Shown here in pieces: positions 25,291-33,783 of a stretch of 64,000 nucleotides of DNA; positions within the stretch are counted from its first letter, which is position 1, and the number at the start of each line of letters is the position of its first letter. The translations under genes and the position numbers were made by a program. The notes under the pieces were generated by a model. That model had not been told where the DNA came from, searched no databases, and saw nothing but the letters and a program-made list of their open reading frames with translations. The DNA lies in NCBI RefSeq assembly GCF_907177275.1, contig NZ_CAJSLV010000114.1:186001-250000 (forward strand), given 5' to 3'. Origin of the DNA: Actinacidiphila cocklensis. GTDB lineage: Bacteria; Actinomycetota; Actinomycetes; Streptomycetales; Streptomycetaceae.

Positions 25291-26151
25291 TCAGCCGCGG
25301 TCGAGACCCGACGCCAGGGTCCGCAGGAAGGCCGCCACCTCGGGCATGTTGATGCGCTCCAGGTCGCCGGGGCGCACCACCACCCGCAGCTCCCGGCAGA
25401 TCGCGCCCTCGCGGGACCGGGCGATGAAGGACATCAGGATCAGCCGCAGCAGGCTCTCCTGGTCGAGGTGGTCGAGCCGGGACAGCCCCGAGCCGACCAG
25501 CGGCATCGCCACCTGCTCCATGCGGGCGTGCCGCCGCACCGTGTCCCACAGCCGGTTGAGGCTGAACCAGAGGTCCTCGACGCTGGAGGCGGCCAGGTAG
25601 TCGTTGCCGATCCGGCTGTACGCGGTGGCGAACGTCAGCTGCGGGCGGGCGCCCAGGACCGCCACGGTGCCGACCGGGTAGCGGTCGAGCTTGCCCAGCG
25701 GCTTGCCCTCCCGTTCCTCCCGCGCGACGGGCTCGACCGCGCCGAGCGCCGTGGCCAGCGCGGCATCCAGCCGCCGCACGTCACCGTCGTACCGGCGGAG
25801 CAGCAACTGCGCCTGCACGCTGGACTCGTCGATGACCACGCCGCCGGCCGAAGCGGTGTCGAAGGTGTCGCAGAACCCGACGACCAGGTGCGCGCCCTGG
25901 TCGAACAGGTCGCCCTCCTCGACCACGATCGCCATGTCGGGCCGCCGGAATTCCTGCCGCACCCGCCGTACCGTACGCGCCCGGCTCAGCCCCCACACCA
26001 GGCATGCCGCAAGAGACACCGCGGCCACCGGGCCGGAATCGGGAAAACTCTGCGGAAAGAACTGCCCCACGAACTGCAGGACCGCGGATATCCCGCCGAA
26101 TGCCGCCATGGCATTGCGCAGGAGAATCTGCCGGCCGCGCCGCGTCAGCAC
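25291..26151 (-). CDS. Two-TM macro-domain protein (ThsA type II/DUF6430-like)
   Basis: A 286-residue protein. Two N-terminal membrane helices (about 15-33 and 42-57) are followed by a cytoplasmic domain from residue 75. GDLFDQGAHLVVGFCDTFDT, FATAYSRIGNDY and MPLVGSGLSRL mark the divergent macro domain (DUF6430/ThsA_Macro). In type II Thoeris, TM-macro effectors bind an ADP-ribose-derived signal made by a TIR protein and damage the membrane. GTG at 26151 gives the whole first helix; a later start would lose it. It is divergent from the SARP-macro gene and convergent with the TIR gene. Family by motif reading; activity inferred. Confidence 0.75.
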   Translation of the reverse strand: MLTRRGRQILLRNAMAAFGGISAVLQFVGQFFPQSFPDSGPVAAVSLAACLVWGLSRARTVRRVRQEFRRPDMAIVVEEGDLFDQGAHLVVGFCDTFDTASAGGVVIDESSVQAQLLLRRYDGDVRRLDAALATALGAVEPVAREEREGKPLGKLDRYPVGTVAVLGARPQLTFATAYSRIGNDYLAASSVEDLWFSLNRLWDTVRRHARMEQVAMPLVGSGLSRLDHLDQESLLRLILMSFIARSREGAICRELRVVVRPGDLERINMPEVAAFLRTLASGLDRG

Positions 26152-26243
26152 GGGCGCACCAACTGCCGTACACCGCCGAGGGGTTCAGCGATCCGTTCGG
26201 CGGAAGCGGTCCCTTCGGCGGAATCCGTGAAACGCGGGGTTTG

Positions 26244-26268
26244 TCCCAGCTGTCTTGATAATCTGGGA
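26244..26268. promoter_or_regulatory. Inverted repeat between divergent macro genes
   Basis: TCCCAG (26244-26249) and CTGGGA (26263-26268) face each other across 13 bases containing TTGATAAT. The site lies in the 167-bp gap between the TM-macro and SARP-macro genes, a natural operator position. Function inferred. Confidence 0.35.
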
Positions 26269-26318
26269 AACGCCCCCACGGCGCCAGGGCGCGGGGGCAG
26301 GGACGGGCGGGGAAAGCG

Positions 26319-27695
26319 ATGACGCGGATTCGGATAAGGGTACTGGGGCCGGTCCAGCTCGAAGTCGACGGCGTTCCGGTTCGGTTGACGCCGCTGACCA
26401 CCAGGCTGCTGGTCCGGCTGGTGGCGGCCGACGGAGAGGCCGTGCCCGTACGCCAGTTGCGCCGCGACGTGTGGGGACTCGCGGACGAGCCGCGGCACCT
26501 GGCCCTGCGCGGCCGCAACGAGGTGCAAAAGCGCGTCCTGGAGCTGCGGCGTGCCCTCGACCCCCGCCAGGACGGCACCGCCGCCCGGGTGCTGCGCACC
26601 GAGCAGCAGGTCACCGTCGGCGGCCCGGAGACCGCCTACCGCCTGGTGCCCGACCCGGGGGAGGTGGACAGCGAGCGCTTCACCGCGGTCGTCGGCGAGG
26701 CGCTCCTCGCCCCGCCCGCCACCGCCGCCCACCGTCTCGCCGAGGCGCTCTCCATGGTGCGCGGCCGGCCGCTGGCCGAGGTCAACGGCGAGGAGTTCGC
26801 GGCCCCTTTCATCCGCCGCCTCATCACCCTGCAGGACTCCGCCCGCCGCGAGCTGGTGCGTTCCAGGACCCATCTCGGCCGCCCCGACCTGGCGCTGCCC
26901 GTCGCCGAGTCCATCGCCCGCGACCACCCCGACGATCCGGACGCGGCACGCACCCTCGACTCCCTGCGCGCCGCGCTGCGCGCACGGCACGGAGCCGAAC
27001 TGCTGCGGCACGCCGTACCGCTGCCCGGCCGCCGGGTGGACGTCGTCCTGCTGCGCGGCGACCTGTTCGAGCAGACGGACGCCAATCTGGTGGTCGGCTT
27101 CACCGACACCTTCGACACGGCCACCGACCAGGACGTCGTCATCAGCCGCGGAAGCGTCCAGGGCCAACTGGTCGAGCACCTCTTCGGGGGGCGGCGCCGG
27201 CTGCTCGACGAGAAGCTGCGGGCCGGACTGCGTGCGGTGCCCGCCCTCGGCACCGAGAGCGCGCAGGCCAAGCGGCGCGGCCGGCGCGTGCGGTACCCGG
27301 TCGGCACGACGGTCGCCGTGCCCGTCGACGGGCGCCGGGTGTTCGCGACCGCCTACTCGCGGCTCGGCAACGACCTGGTGGCCCGCTCCGGACACGAGGA
27401 CCTGCGGACCAGCCTGGACAACCTGTGGGCCTCCGTGGCCGTCCACGGCCTGTACAAACCGCTCGCCGTCCCCCTGATGGGCTCCGGGCTCGCCCGGGTC
27501 ACCGAGCTGGACCGCGGCCAGCTGGCGGCCCTGATCGTCGACTCGTTCATCGACGCCTGCCGCCGAAATCCCGCGCTCACACCCGAGCTGCGGATCGTCA
27601 TCCGCCCGGAGGATCTCGCCGGCACCGACCTGTCGCCGGTCGAGAAGCGTTTCCAGGACGTGGAGTCGGAGGCGGGCCGGGGCCGGGCGAGGTGA
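26319..27695 (+). CDS. SARP-type regulator fused to a ThsA-like macro domain
   Basis: A 458-residue fusion. Residues 4-105 form an OmpR/SARP winged helix (IRVLGPVQLEVDGVPVRLT, LRRDVWG). Residues about 115-225 form the bacterial transcriptional activation (BTAD) helical domain. Residues 232-440 are a macro domain paralogous to the neighbouring membrane protein: GDLFEQTDANLVVGFTDTFD, FATAYSRLGNDL and PLMGSGLARV. No membrane helix. ATG at 26319 follows GGGGAAAG. A DNA-binding activator joined to a signal-binding macro domain suggests a transcription factor that reads the same ADP-ribose-type molecule. I know of no described example; domain calls are by motif. Confidence 0.75.
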   Translation: MTRIRIRVLGPVQLEVDGVPVRLTPLTTRLLVRLVAADGEAVPVRQLRRDVWGLADEPRHLALRGRNEVQKRVLELRRALDPRQDGTAARVLRTEQQVTVGGPETAYRLVPDPGEVDSERFTAVVGEALLAPPATAAHRLAEALSMVRGRPLAEVNGEEFAAPFIRRLITLQDSARRELVRSRTHLGRPDLALPVAESIARDHPDDPDAARTLDSLRAALRARHGAELLRHAVPLPGRRVDVVLLRGDLFEQTDANLVVGFTDTFDTATDQDVVISRGSVQGQLVEHLFGGRRRLLDEKLRAGLRAVPALGTESAQAKRRGRRVRYPVGTTVAVPVDGRRVFATAYSRLGNDLVARSGHEDLRTSLDNLWASVAVHGLYKPLAVPLMGSGLARVTELDRGQLAALIVDSFIDACRRNPALTPELRIVIRPEDLAGTDLSPVEKRFQDVESEAGRGRAR

Positions 27696-27911
27696 CCGCG
27701 GCCGACGGGGTCCGCAGGCCAGGTGCTTCCGCATCTCCCCCGACCCCCCTGCGGCGCTGTCCTGCCGGCCACCCTGGCCGGCCGCGGCCGCCCGGCCCCG
27801 CAGGACCAGTGGACTCCGCCCGGCGCTTCCGCGGGTAGCGGCCGCCCGCTTCCGGTTCGCTTCCGGGAGCGGCGGTTTCCGGCCGCGCGCGGCCGCAGCG
27901 CCGCGGCTGCG

Positions 27912-28775
27912 TCAGGCGACCGCCTCGGCGAGCAGCTCCACCTGGTCGAGTCCGGAGGAGGTGGGTACGAGGATCAGCTCGTCGCAGCCGCTCTCCTCGA
28001 ACGCGGCGACGTAGGACTTCACCATGTCAGCGGTGACCGCGGCGCCTGCCGCGATCTGGCCGGCGAGGTCGCCCGCGAAGGCGTAGTAGTGCAGGAGGTA
28101 CGCGTCGGCGTGGGCGCGGGCCTCGGGGCCGAGTGCGAAGTAGGCCAGCGACAGCTTGCGCGGGGTGCCCTCGCGCCCCGCGTCCTGCCAGGCGGCGTCG
28201 ACGCCCGCGGCGGCCTCGGCGAACATCTCCGGCGTGCCGCCGCCCATGATCCAGCCGTCGGCCAGCCGCGCGACCCGGCGGAAGGTCGTCGGGGTCGACC
28301 CGCCCAGGATCAGCTCGGGGCCGCCGCCGCGTACGGGCTCAGGCCCGATCGCCCCGGCCGACCCGCGCGCCTCACCGGCCCAGATGCGCTTCATGTCAGC
28401 GAGCTGCTCCTCCAGGCGGTGCCCCCTGCCCTGGGTGGACATCCCGCTGGCGGCGTAGTCGTCGTCGCGCCCGCCCAGGCCCACCCCCAGGACCAGGCGC
28501 CCTCCCGAGAGCCGGTCCAGCGACGCCGCCTGCTTGGCGAACAGCGCGCTGTTCGCGTACAGCGGCCCGATCAGCACGCCCGTCGTCAGCCGGATGCGGC
28601 TGGTGACCGTGGCGGCGGCGGTGAGGGCGATCAGCTCCTCGTACCCCGGGTACACCAGCCGGCCGATCGTACCGAGGGTGCTGAACCCCGCCTCCTCCGC
28701 CCGCCGCGCCCAGCCGGTGAGCGCGTCCGGTTCCGTTCCGGGAACCGCGTTCGGCAGGCCGATCCCGATCTCCAT
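27912..28775 (-). CDS. LLM-class F420- or flavin-dependent oxidoreductase
   Basis: A 287-residue luciferase-like monooxygenase-fold enzyme: EIGIGLPNAVPGTEPDALTG at the start, RIRLTTGVLIGPLYANSALF, LGVGLGGRDDDY and RLADGWIMGGGTPE. The short length and the pattern are typical of actinobacterial F420-dependent members. It is separate from the sulfur operons and divergent from the hydrolase gene, 135 bases apart. Substrate unknown. ATG at 28775. The 216 bases between 27695 and this gene hold no supported feature. Confidence 0.8.
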   Translation of the reverse strand: MEIGIGLPNAVPGTEPDALTGWARRAEEAGFSTLGTIGRLVYPGYEELIALTAAATVTSRIRLTTGVLIGPLYANSALFAKQAASLDRLSGGRLVLGVGLGGRDDDYAASGMSTQGRGHRLEEQLADMKRIWAGEARGSAGAIGPEPVRGGGPELILGGSTPTTFRRVARLADGWIMGGGTPEMFAEAAAGVDAAWQDAGREGTPRKLSLAYFALGPEARAHADAYLLHYYAFAGDLAGQIAAGAAVTADMVKSYVAAFEESGCDELILVPTSSGLDQVELLAEAVA

Positions 28776-28910
28776 CACATGTGCCTCCAGCCGCCACGGG
28801 GAACACCGGTCGAAGCCAGCATGCGCGACGGCTCGCGGTCCCGCCTTCGCTCGCGGCCGGGCGGGGCTTTTTGGGACACTGGTGGTGTAGCGAGGAAGAA
28901 GACGAGGCGG

Positions 28911-29567
28911 ATGATCTCCCAACCGGTGACAGTGCCCGTCGGCGACATCGACCTGGCGGGCGACCTGGACCTGCCGGCCGCCGCGCGAGCGGTCGTACTG
29001 TTCGCGCACGGCAGCGGCAGCTCCCGGCACAGCCCGCGCAACCGCGCGGTCGCCGCAGCACTGCGCACCGCGGGGCTCGGCACCCTGCTGATGGACCTGC
29101 TCACCGAGGACGAGGAGCGGCGCGACCGGGCGACCGGCGAGCACCGCTTCGACATCCCCCTGCTGGCCCGCCGCGTGGAGGCTGCGGTCGACTGGCTCGG
29201 GGCGACGCCGCAGACCCGGAGCCTGCCGGTCGTGCTGTTCGGCGCCAGCACCGGCGCCGGTGCGGCCCTGGTTGCCGCCGCCGGGCGGCCCGACGCGGTG
29301 CTGACCGTGGTCTCCCGCGGCGGGCGTCCCGACCTGGCGGGCGACGCGCTGCCTGCCGTACGGGTACCGGTCCTGCTGATCGTCGGCGGACGGGACCACC
29401 ACGTACTGCAGCTCAACGAGGACGCCGCGCGCAGGCTGGGCGGCCCGCACACCCTGCAGGTCGTGCCGGGCGCCACCCACCTGTTCGAGGAGCGCGGCGC
29501 GCTGGAGCAGGTCGCGGAGTCCGCCCGGCAGTGGTGCGACGAACGCCTGGCGGCCGCGGACGGGTGA
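28911..29567 (+). CDS. Alpha/beta hydrolase (dienelactone-hydrolase-like)
   Basis: A 218-residue hydrolase. The oxyanion segment FAHGSGSSRHSPRN, nucleophile elbow VVLFGASTGAGAAL (Ser within G-A-S-T-G), Asp in VGGRDHHV and His in GATHLFEE complete a triad. Such proteins often follow a phosphoribosyltransferase gene in actinobacteria, as the next gene here, and the two are sometimes fused. ATG at 28911 follows GAGGCGG. Substrate unknown. Confidence 0.85.
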   Translation: MISQPVTVPVGDIDLAGDLDLPAAARAVVLFAHGSGSSRHSPRNRAVAAALRTAGLGTLLMDLLTEDEERRDRATGEHRFDIPLLARRVEAAVDWLGATPQTRSLPVVLFGASTGAGAALVAAAGRPDAVLTVVSRGGRPDLAGDALPAVRVPVLLIVGGRDHHVLQLNEDAARRLGGPHTLQVVPGATHLFEERGALEQVAESARQWCDERLAAADG

Positions 29568-29657
29568 CGACCGCCATGCGTCACAGGCACCGGGACGTAC
29601 ACCCGCAGGGCGGACCCGATCGGCCCGCCCCCGGGCACGAAAGGAGTGGATGCCGCG

Positions 29658-30311
29658 ATGCAGTTCCATGATCGAAGCCAGGCCGGGCAGCAGTTGGCGG
29701 AGCAGATGCGGTACCGGCAGGAGCGGGGCGCCCTTCCCGACCCCGTGGTCCTCGCCCTCCCCAGGGGCGGCGTCCCGGTGGCCAGGGAAGTGGCCAGGGT
29801 GCTGGAGGCCCCGCTCGACGTGCTCGTCGTACGCAAGATCGGCGCACCCTTCCAGGAGGAGTTCGGCATCGGTGCGATCACCGGGGACGGCGAGCCGCTG
29901 TTCGACGAGGACGCCCTGGACCGGCTGGGCCTGAGCCACGCCGACCTCGCAGGGACGGTCGAGCGGGAGCGCGCGGAACTGCACCGCCGCGAAGAGCTCT
30001 ACCGGCAGGGCCGCCCCGCCCCCGACCTGCGCGGGCACACCGTGATCGTGGTCGACGACGGGCTGGCGACCGGCGTCACGGCCCGCGCCGCGGTGCGCGC
30101 GGTACGGCGGCAGGCGCCGTCCGAGCAGATCGTGCTGGCCGTACCGGTCTGCTCGCCGCAGGCGTCGGCCCTGCTGCGAGCCGAGGCCGACGAGGTGATC
30201 TGCCTGCACTGCCCGACGTCCTTCACGGCCGTCGGCCTGTGGTACGACCGCTTCGACCAGCTCTCCGACCAGGACGTGCTCGCCGTGCTGCACACCGGCG
30301 CCGGCCGCTGA
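29658..30311 (+). CDS. Phosphoribosyltransferase-family protein
   Basis: A 217-residue type I phosphoribosyltransferase. The PRPP-binding loop is VIVVDDGLATGVTARAA (about residues 128-144), preceded by LPRGGVPVAREVA and VVRKIGAPFQEEFGIGAI. Family members move a ribose-phosphate to bases or act in unknown reactions. It follows the hydrolase gene by 90 bases on the same strand and probably shares its transcript. AAGGAG at 29641 decides the ATG at 29658. Confidence 0.85.
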   Translation: MQFHDRSQAGQQLAEQMRYRQERGALPDPVVLALPRGGVPVAREVARVLEAPLDVLVVRKIGAPFQEEFGIGAITGDGEPLFDEDALDRLGLSHADLAGTVERERAELHRREELYRQGRPAPDLRGHTVIVVDDGLATGVTARAAVRAVRRQAPSEQIVLAVPVCSPQASALLRAEADEVICLHCPTSFTAVGLWYDRFDQLSDQDVLAVLHTGAGR

Positions 30312-30337
30312 CCGGCTCGCGCGCCGGGGGAGGACGG

Positions 30338-31441
30338 TCAGGGTTGCGCGGCGAAGCTGCCGTCGGGCTCCTGGGTGATGCGCACACCGCGGCTGACGCG
30401 GTCGAGGGTGCCCAGCAGCCATTCGCGGTCGGTCGGGGTCGCGGCTTCCAGCCGCATCCGGCGGGACCGCAGCGGGACCATGCGCAGGCCGGTGAGCAGG
30501 CCGCTGTCCGAGGCCAGGGTGACGAGGAAGGCCAGCCGCAGGTCGGCGCGGTACTCCTCGTAGCCGGTGATGCCCTCGTAGTCGTCGACGAAGTCGCCGC
30601 AGCCGTGCAGGACGAGCCGTCCCCGGTACACCTCGACGGACCGCGGGTGATGCGAGGAGTGCCCGTGGACGACGTCGACACCGCCGTCCACCAGGGCGTG
30701 CGCGAAACGGGTCTGCTCGCCGGGCAGGAGGTATCCCCAGTTGGAGCCCCAGTGCACCGACACCACCACGACGTCGCCCACACGCTTCACCTCGCCCACC
30801 CGGCGGACCACGGCGGCCGCGGCGGCAGCGGACAGGGCGGGGACGTAGGCGACACCGGAGCGGCCCTCGGCCGCCGCCCAGCCGGACGGGACACCGCTGG
30901 AGCCCGCCCCGAGGGCGAAGACGAGCACGCGGCCGCCCGAGGGGAGCGGGACCACCGCGGGCGCGTACGCCTCGCCGGCGTCCCGTCCCGCACCCGCCGT
31001 CCGCAGGCCCGCGCCGGCCAGCGAGCCGAGGGTCTCGGCCAGGCCCGCGCGGCCGAAGTCCAGTACGTGGTTGTTGGCCAGCACGCACACGTCCGGCCGG
31101 GCCGCGGCCAGCGCGGGCAGGTTGCCTGGGTGCATGCGGTAGTGCACGGCCTTGCCCGGTGCGAAGTCGCCGGCGCGCGTCACGGACGTCTCCAGGTTCA
31201 CGATCCTGGCGTCCGGGGCGGCCTCGTCCAGCAGCGGCAGCGCCTCGCCCCAGGGCCACGGCGGATCGACCGGAGCCGGGATCGCGCCGCTGACCTCCTC
31301 CGCCATCCGCACGTAGGACCTGGCGTCCACGACGTAGGCCTCCCGCAGCTCCGGATCACCGGGATTCGGGAGGATCTGATCGACGCCGCGCCCGAGCATC
31401 ACGTCCCCGCACAGGAACAGCGTCACCACGCCGTGGCCCAT
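30338..31441 (-). CDS. CapA-family (metallophosphatase-fold) protein
   Basis: A 367-residue CapA/PgsA-type protein. The metal-binding motifs are FLCGDVMLGRGVD, NLETSVTRAG, CVLANNHVLDFG and SVHWGSNW together with VHGHSSHHPR. CapA proteins take part in poly-gamma-glutamate synthesis or act as phosphoesterases. No signal peptide is visible and there are no capB/capC neighbours, so the role is open. Convergent with the phosphoribosyltransferase gene (26 bases). ATG at 31441. Confidence 0.85.
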   Translation of the reverse strand: MGHGVVTLFLCGDVMLGRGVDQILPNPGDPELREAYVVDARSYVRMAEEVSGAIPAPVDPPWPWGEALPLLDEAAPDARIVNLETSVTRAGDFAPGKAVHYRMHPGNLPALAAARPDVCVLANNHVLDFGRAGLAETLGSLAGAGLRTAGAGRDAGEAYAPAVVPLPSGGRVLVFALGAGSSGVPSGWAAAEGRSGVAYVPALSAAAAAAVVRRVGEVKRVGDVVVVSVHWGSNWGYLLPGEQTRFAHALVDGGVDVVHGHSSHHPRSVEVYRGRLVLHGCGDFVDDYEGITGYEEYRADLRLAFLVTLASDSGLLTGLRMVPLRSRRMRLEAATPTDREWLLGTLDRVSRGVRITQEPDGSFAAQP

Positions 31442-31499
31442 CTCTCCACTGTAGGTTCCCGCGGCGCCGGGCCGCGGCGCCCTGCGATCAGCGGCGCTG

Positions 31500-32699
31500 T
31501 CAGGGGCGGCCCTGTCTTCCCCCGCCGTCCGCCGCGTGCCCGCCCTCGGCCGCGGCGAGCCGGCGCAGAGCGAGTTCGGCGAGCAGGGCGGCGCCGTCCG
31601 GCAGTACCGCGTCGTCGAACACCGCGTCCGGGGCGTGGTTGCCGGGGGCGGTGGCGGGGTCGAGGCCCGGCGGGCAGGCGCCGAGGCTCGTCATCACCCC
31701 GGGGACGTCGGCGAGGACCCGCCCGATGTCGTCGGAGACCAGGGCGGGGCGGGTGCCGCGCACGAACCGCTCGGGGCCGAACAGCTCGGTGACGGCCGTA
31801 CGCACCCGGTCGGCCTCGGCACCGTCGTTCACCGTGGCCGGGTAGCCGGGGGAGTACTCGATCCCGGCCTCCAGCCCGTGGGCGGCGGCGATGCCGCGCG
31901 CGGTGCTCTCCGCCGCGGCGGCCAGCCGGGCCAGCGTGGCGTCGGACAGCGCCCGCAGCGTCGCCTCCAGGCGGGCACGGTCGGGGACGATCGCGGGCCG
32001 GGTGCCAGCGTGCACGGTGCCGACGGTGAGCACCACCGGGTCGAAGGGGTCGAATCTGCGGGACGGCAGGGCGCCGAGCGCGGTGACCAGTTCCGCGAGC
32101 GCCGGGATCGGGTCGCGCGTGCGGTGCGGCCAGGCGCCGTGCCCGCCGGCCCCGTGCAGGGTGACGGTGAGGGTGCCGTTCGCGGCCAGCGCGGTGCCCG
32201 CGGTGTTGCTGAACTCCCCGGCCGGCGCACTCGCGCTGGAGTGCAGGGCGTACGCCGCCACGGGATGGCTGCCGGTGGTCTCCAGCAGTCCTTCCGCCAG
32301 CATCAGCCGCGCTCCGTCGTGGCCCTCCTCGCCCGGCTGGAACATCAGCAGGACGTCGCCGGCGAACCGGTCGCGGCGGGCCGCGAGCAGGCGGGCGGCG
32401 CCCACCAGCATCGCGGCGTGCTGGTCGTGGCCGCACGCGTGCCGCGGGCCGCCGGGGAACTCCAGGGCGTCCAGGTCGGCGCGCAGCAGCACCGTCGGCC
32501 CGGGGCGCGCACCCGGCACGACGCCGACCACGGAGGTCAGCGCCGTGCCGGTGTGCAGCTCCACACCGATGCCGTCGAGCGCGGTGAGCACCGCCTGCTG
32601 GGTGCGAGGCAGCTGCAGACCGGTCTCCGGGTGCTCGTGGAGGGCCTGCCGCAGCCGGTGCAGTCCGAGCGAACGGGCGTCCGCCAGCAGGGCGTTCAC
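31500..32699 (-). CDS. M20-family amidohydrolase/deacetylase
   Basis: A 399-residue M20D amidohydrolase. Metal ligands appear in RADLDALEF, HACGHDQHAAMLVG and FQPGEEGHDGARLM; ALHSSASAPAGEF replaces the usual lid His segment. Relatives (YxeP, YtnL, HipO) remove acyl groups from N-acyl amino acids, including N-acetylated S-modified cysteines. The GTG at 32699 overlaps the stop of the upstream monooxygenase, so it is the last gene of the sulfur operon that starts at 38712. A role in releasing cysteine from conjugates is inferred from context. Confidence 0.85.
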   Translation of the reverse strand: MNALLADARSLGLHRLRQALHEHPETGLQLPRTQQAVLTALDGIGVELHTGTALTSVVGVVPGARPGPTVLLRADLDALEFPGGPRHACGHDQHAAMLVGAARLLAARRDRFAGDVLLMFQPGEEGHDGARLMLAEGLLETTGSHPVAAYALHSSASAPAGEFSNTAGTALAANGTLTVTLHGAGGHGAWPHRTRDPIPALAELVTALGALPSRRFDPFDPVVLTVGTVHAGTRPAIVPDRARLEATLRALSDATLARLAAAAESTARGIAAAHGLEAGIEYSPGYPATVNDGAEADRVRTAVTELFGPERFVRGTRPALVSDDIGRVLADVPGVMTSLGACPPGLDPATAPGNHAPDAVFDDAVLPDGAALLAELALRRLAAAEGGHAADGGGRQGRP

Positions 32700-33781
32700 C
32701 GTGCGGTGCCGCGCAGCGCCGGCAGGACCGTCTCGGCGATCCGGTAGGACTCCTCCAGCAGCGGGTTGCCGGACAGGATGAAGGTGTCCACGCCGAGGTC
32801 CTGGAATTCCCCGAGGCGTTCGACGACCTGCGCGGTGCTGCCGACGACGGCGGTGCCAGGCCCTGGACGGAACAGGCTCATGCCCGGCCACAGGTTGGGG
32901 TGCTTCTCCAACTCCCGTGCGTGCCGCGGGACCCGGCCGCCGTGCTGGCGGAACTGTCGCGCCCAGCCCTCGCCGTCGTTGCCCTCGGGGTCGCCCAGCA
33001 TCCGCGTGTACGTGGCCTGGCTGGTGACGTCGAGCAGCCGGTCCGCCGCCGCCCACGCCTCGTCCTCGGTGTCCCGGACGATGAGGTGCAGCCGCAGGCC
33101 CAGGCGCAACTCGCGGCCGTAGTGCGCGGCGCGCTCGCGCACCCGGTCCAGCTTCTCCTTCAGCAGATGGGGCGGTTCGCCCCAGGTGAGGTAGACGTCG
33201 ACGTGTTCCGCGGCCATCTCGATGCCGGGCGCGGACGACCCGCCGAACCACAGCGGCGTGTGCACCCCGCCCTGGATCGGGGTGAGTTCGCGCAGCGAGG
33301 CGCCCGCCTGGGTCAGCTCGTAGAACCGGCCCTTGTGGTCGAAGACCTCGCCCGCGGTCAGCCGCTTGACGATGTCCCAGTACTCGGCGCTGAGCTGGTA
33401 GCGCTCGTCGTGCTCCAGGTGCAGCCCGGCCTGGCGCAGTGCCTCGGTGGAGCCGTTGACGACGTTGAAGCGCAGCCGGTCGGGGCCGAAGAGGTGGGCG
33501 AAGCTCAGCGCCATCTTGGCGAGCACGGTGGGGGAGACCAGCCCGGGGTGCACCGCGAGCAGCGGTTTGAAGCTCGGCCGGGTCGCCGCGGCGACGGCGC
33601 TCGCCAGCGGCCACACGTCGTACAGGTCGGTGGCGAACAGCGCCCCGTCGTAGCCGAGCCGGTCGACGGCGACGCCGAGCTGCTGGAGGTAGGCCAGGTC
33701 GACGCTGCGGCGCCCTTCGGGCTCCCAGGGGTAGGCGCCCTCGCGCGGGATGATGTACCAGAGGATCTCGGGGGCGGTCAC
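32696..33781 (-). CDS. SsuD-like FMN-dependent monooxygenase
   Basis: A 361-residue luciferase-like monooxygenase close to alkanesulfonate monooxygenase: ILWYIIPREGAYPWEPEGRR start, LLAVHPGLVSPTVLAKMA, RLRFNVVNGST, HKGRFYEL and TPLWFGGSSAPGIEMAAEHV. With FMNH2 and oxygen it would cleave a C-S bond and release sulfite. The GTG at 33781 was preferred over 33787 because GGAG sits at proper spacing. It overlaps the neighbours of a transporter operon, a typical ssu arrangement. The FMNH2 source may be the reductase at 49144. Confidence 0.85.
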   Translation of the reverse strand: MTAPEILWYIIPREGAYPWEPEGRRSVDLAYLQQLGVAVDRLGYDGALFATDLYDVWPLASAVAAATRPSFKPLLAVHPGLVSPTVLAKMALSFAHLFGPDRLRFNVVNGSTEALRQAGLHLEHDERYQLSAEYWDIVKRLTAGEVFDHKGRFYELTQAGASLRELTPIQGGVHTPLWFGGSSAPGIEMAAEHVDVYLTWGEPPHLLKEKLDRVRERAAHYGRELRLGLRLHLIVRDTEDEAWAAADRLLDVTSQATYTRMLGDPEGNDGEGWARQFRQHGGRVPRHARELEKHPNLWPGMSLFRPGPGTAVVGSTAQVVERLGEFQDLGVDTFILSGNPLLEESYRIAETVLPALRGTAR

Positions 33782-33783
33782 GG

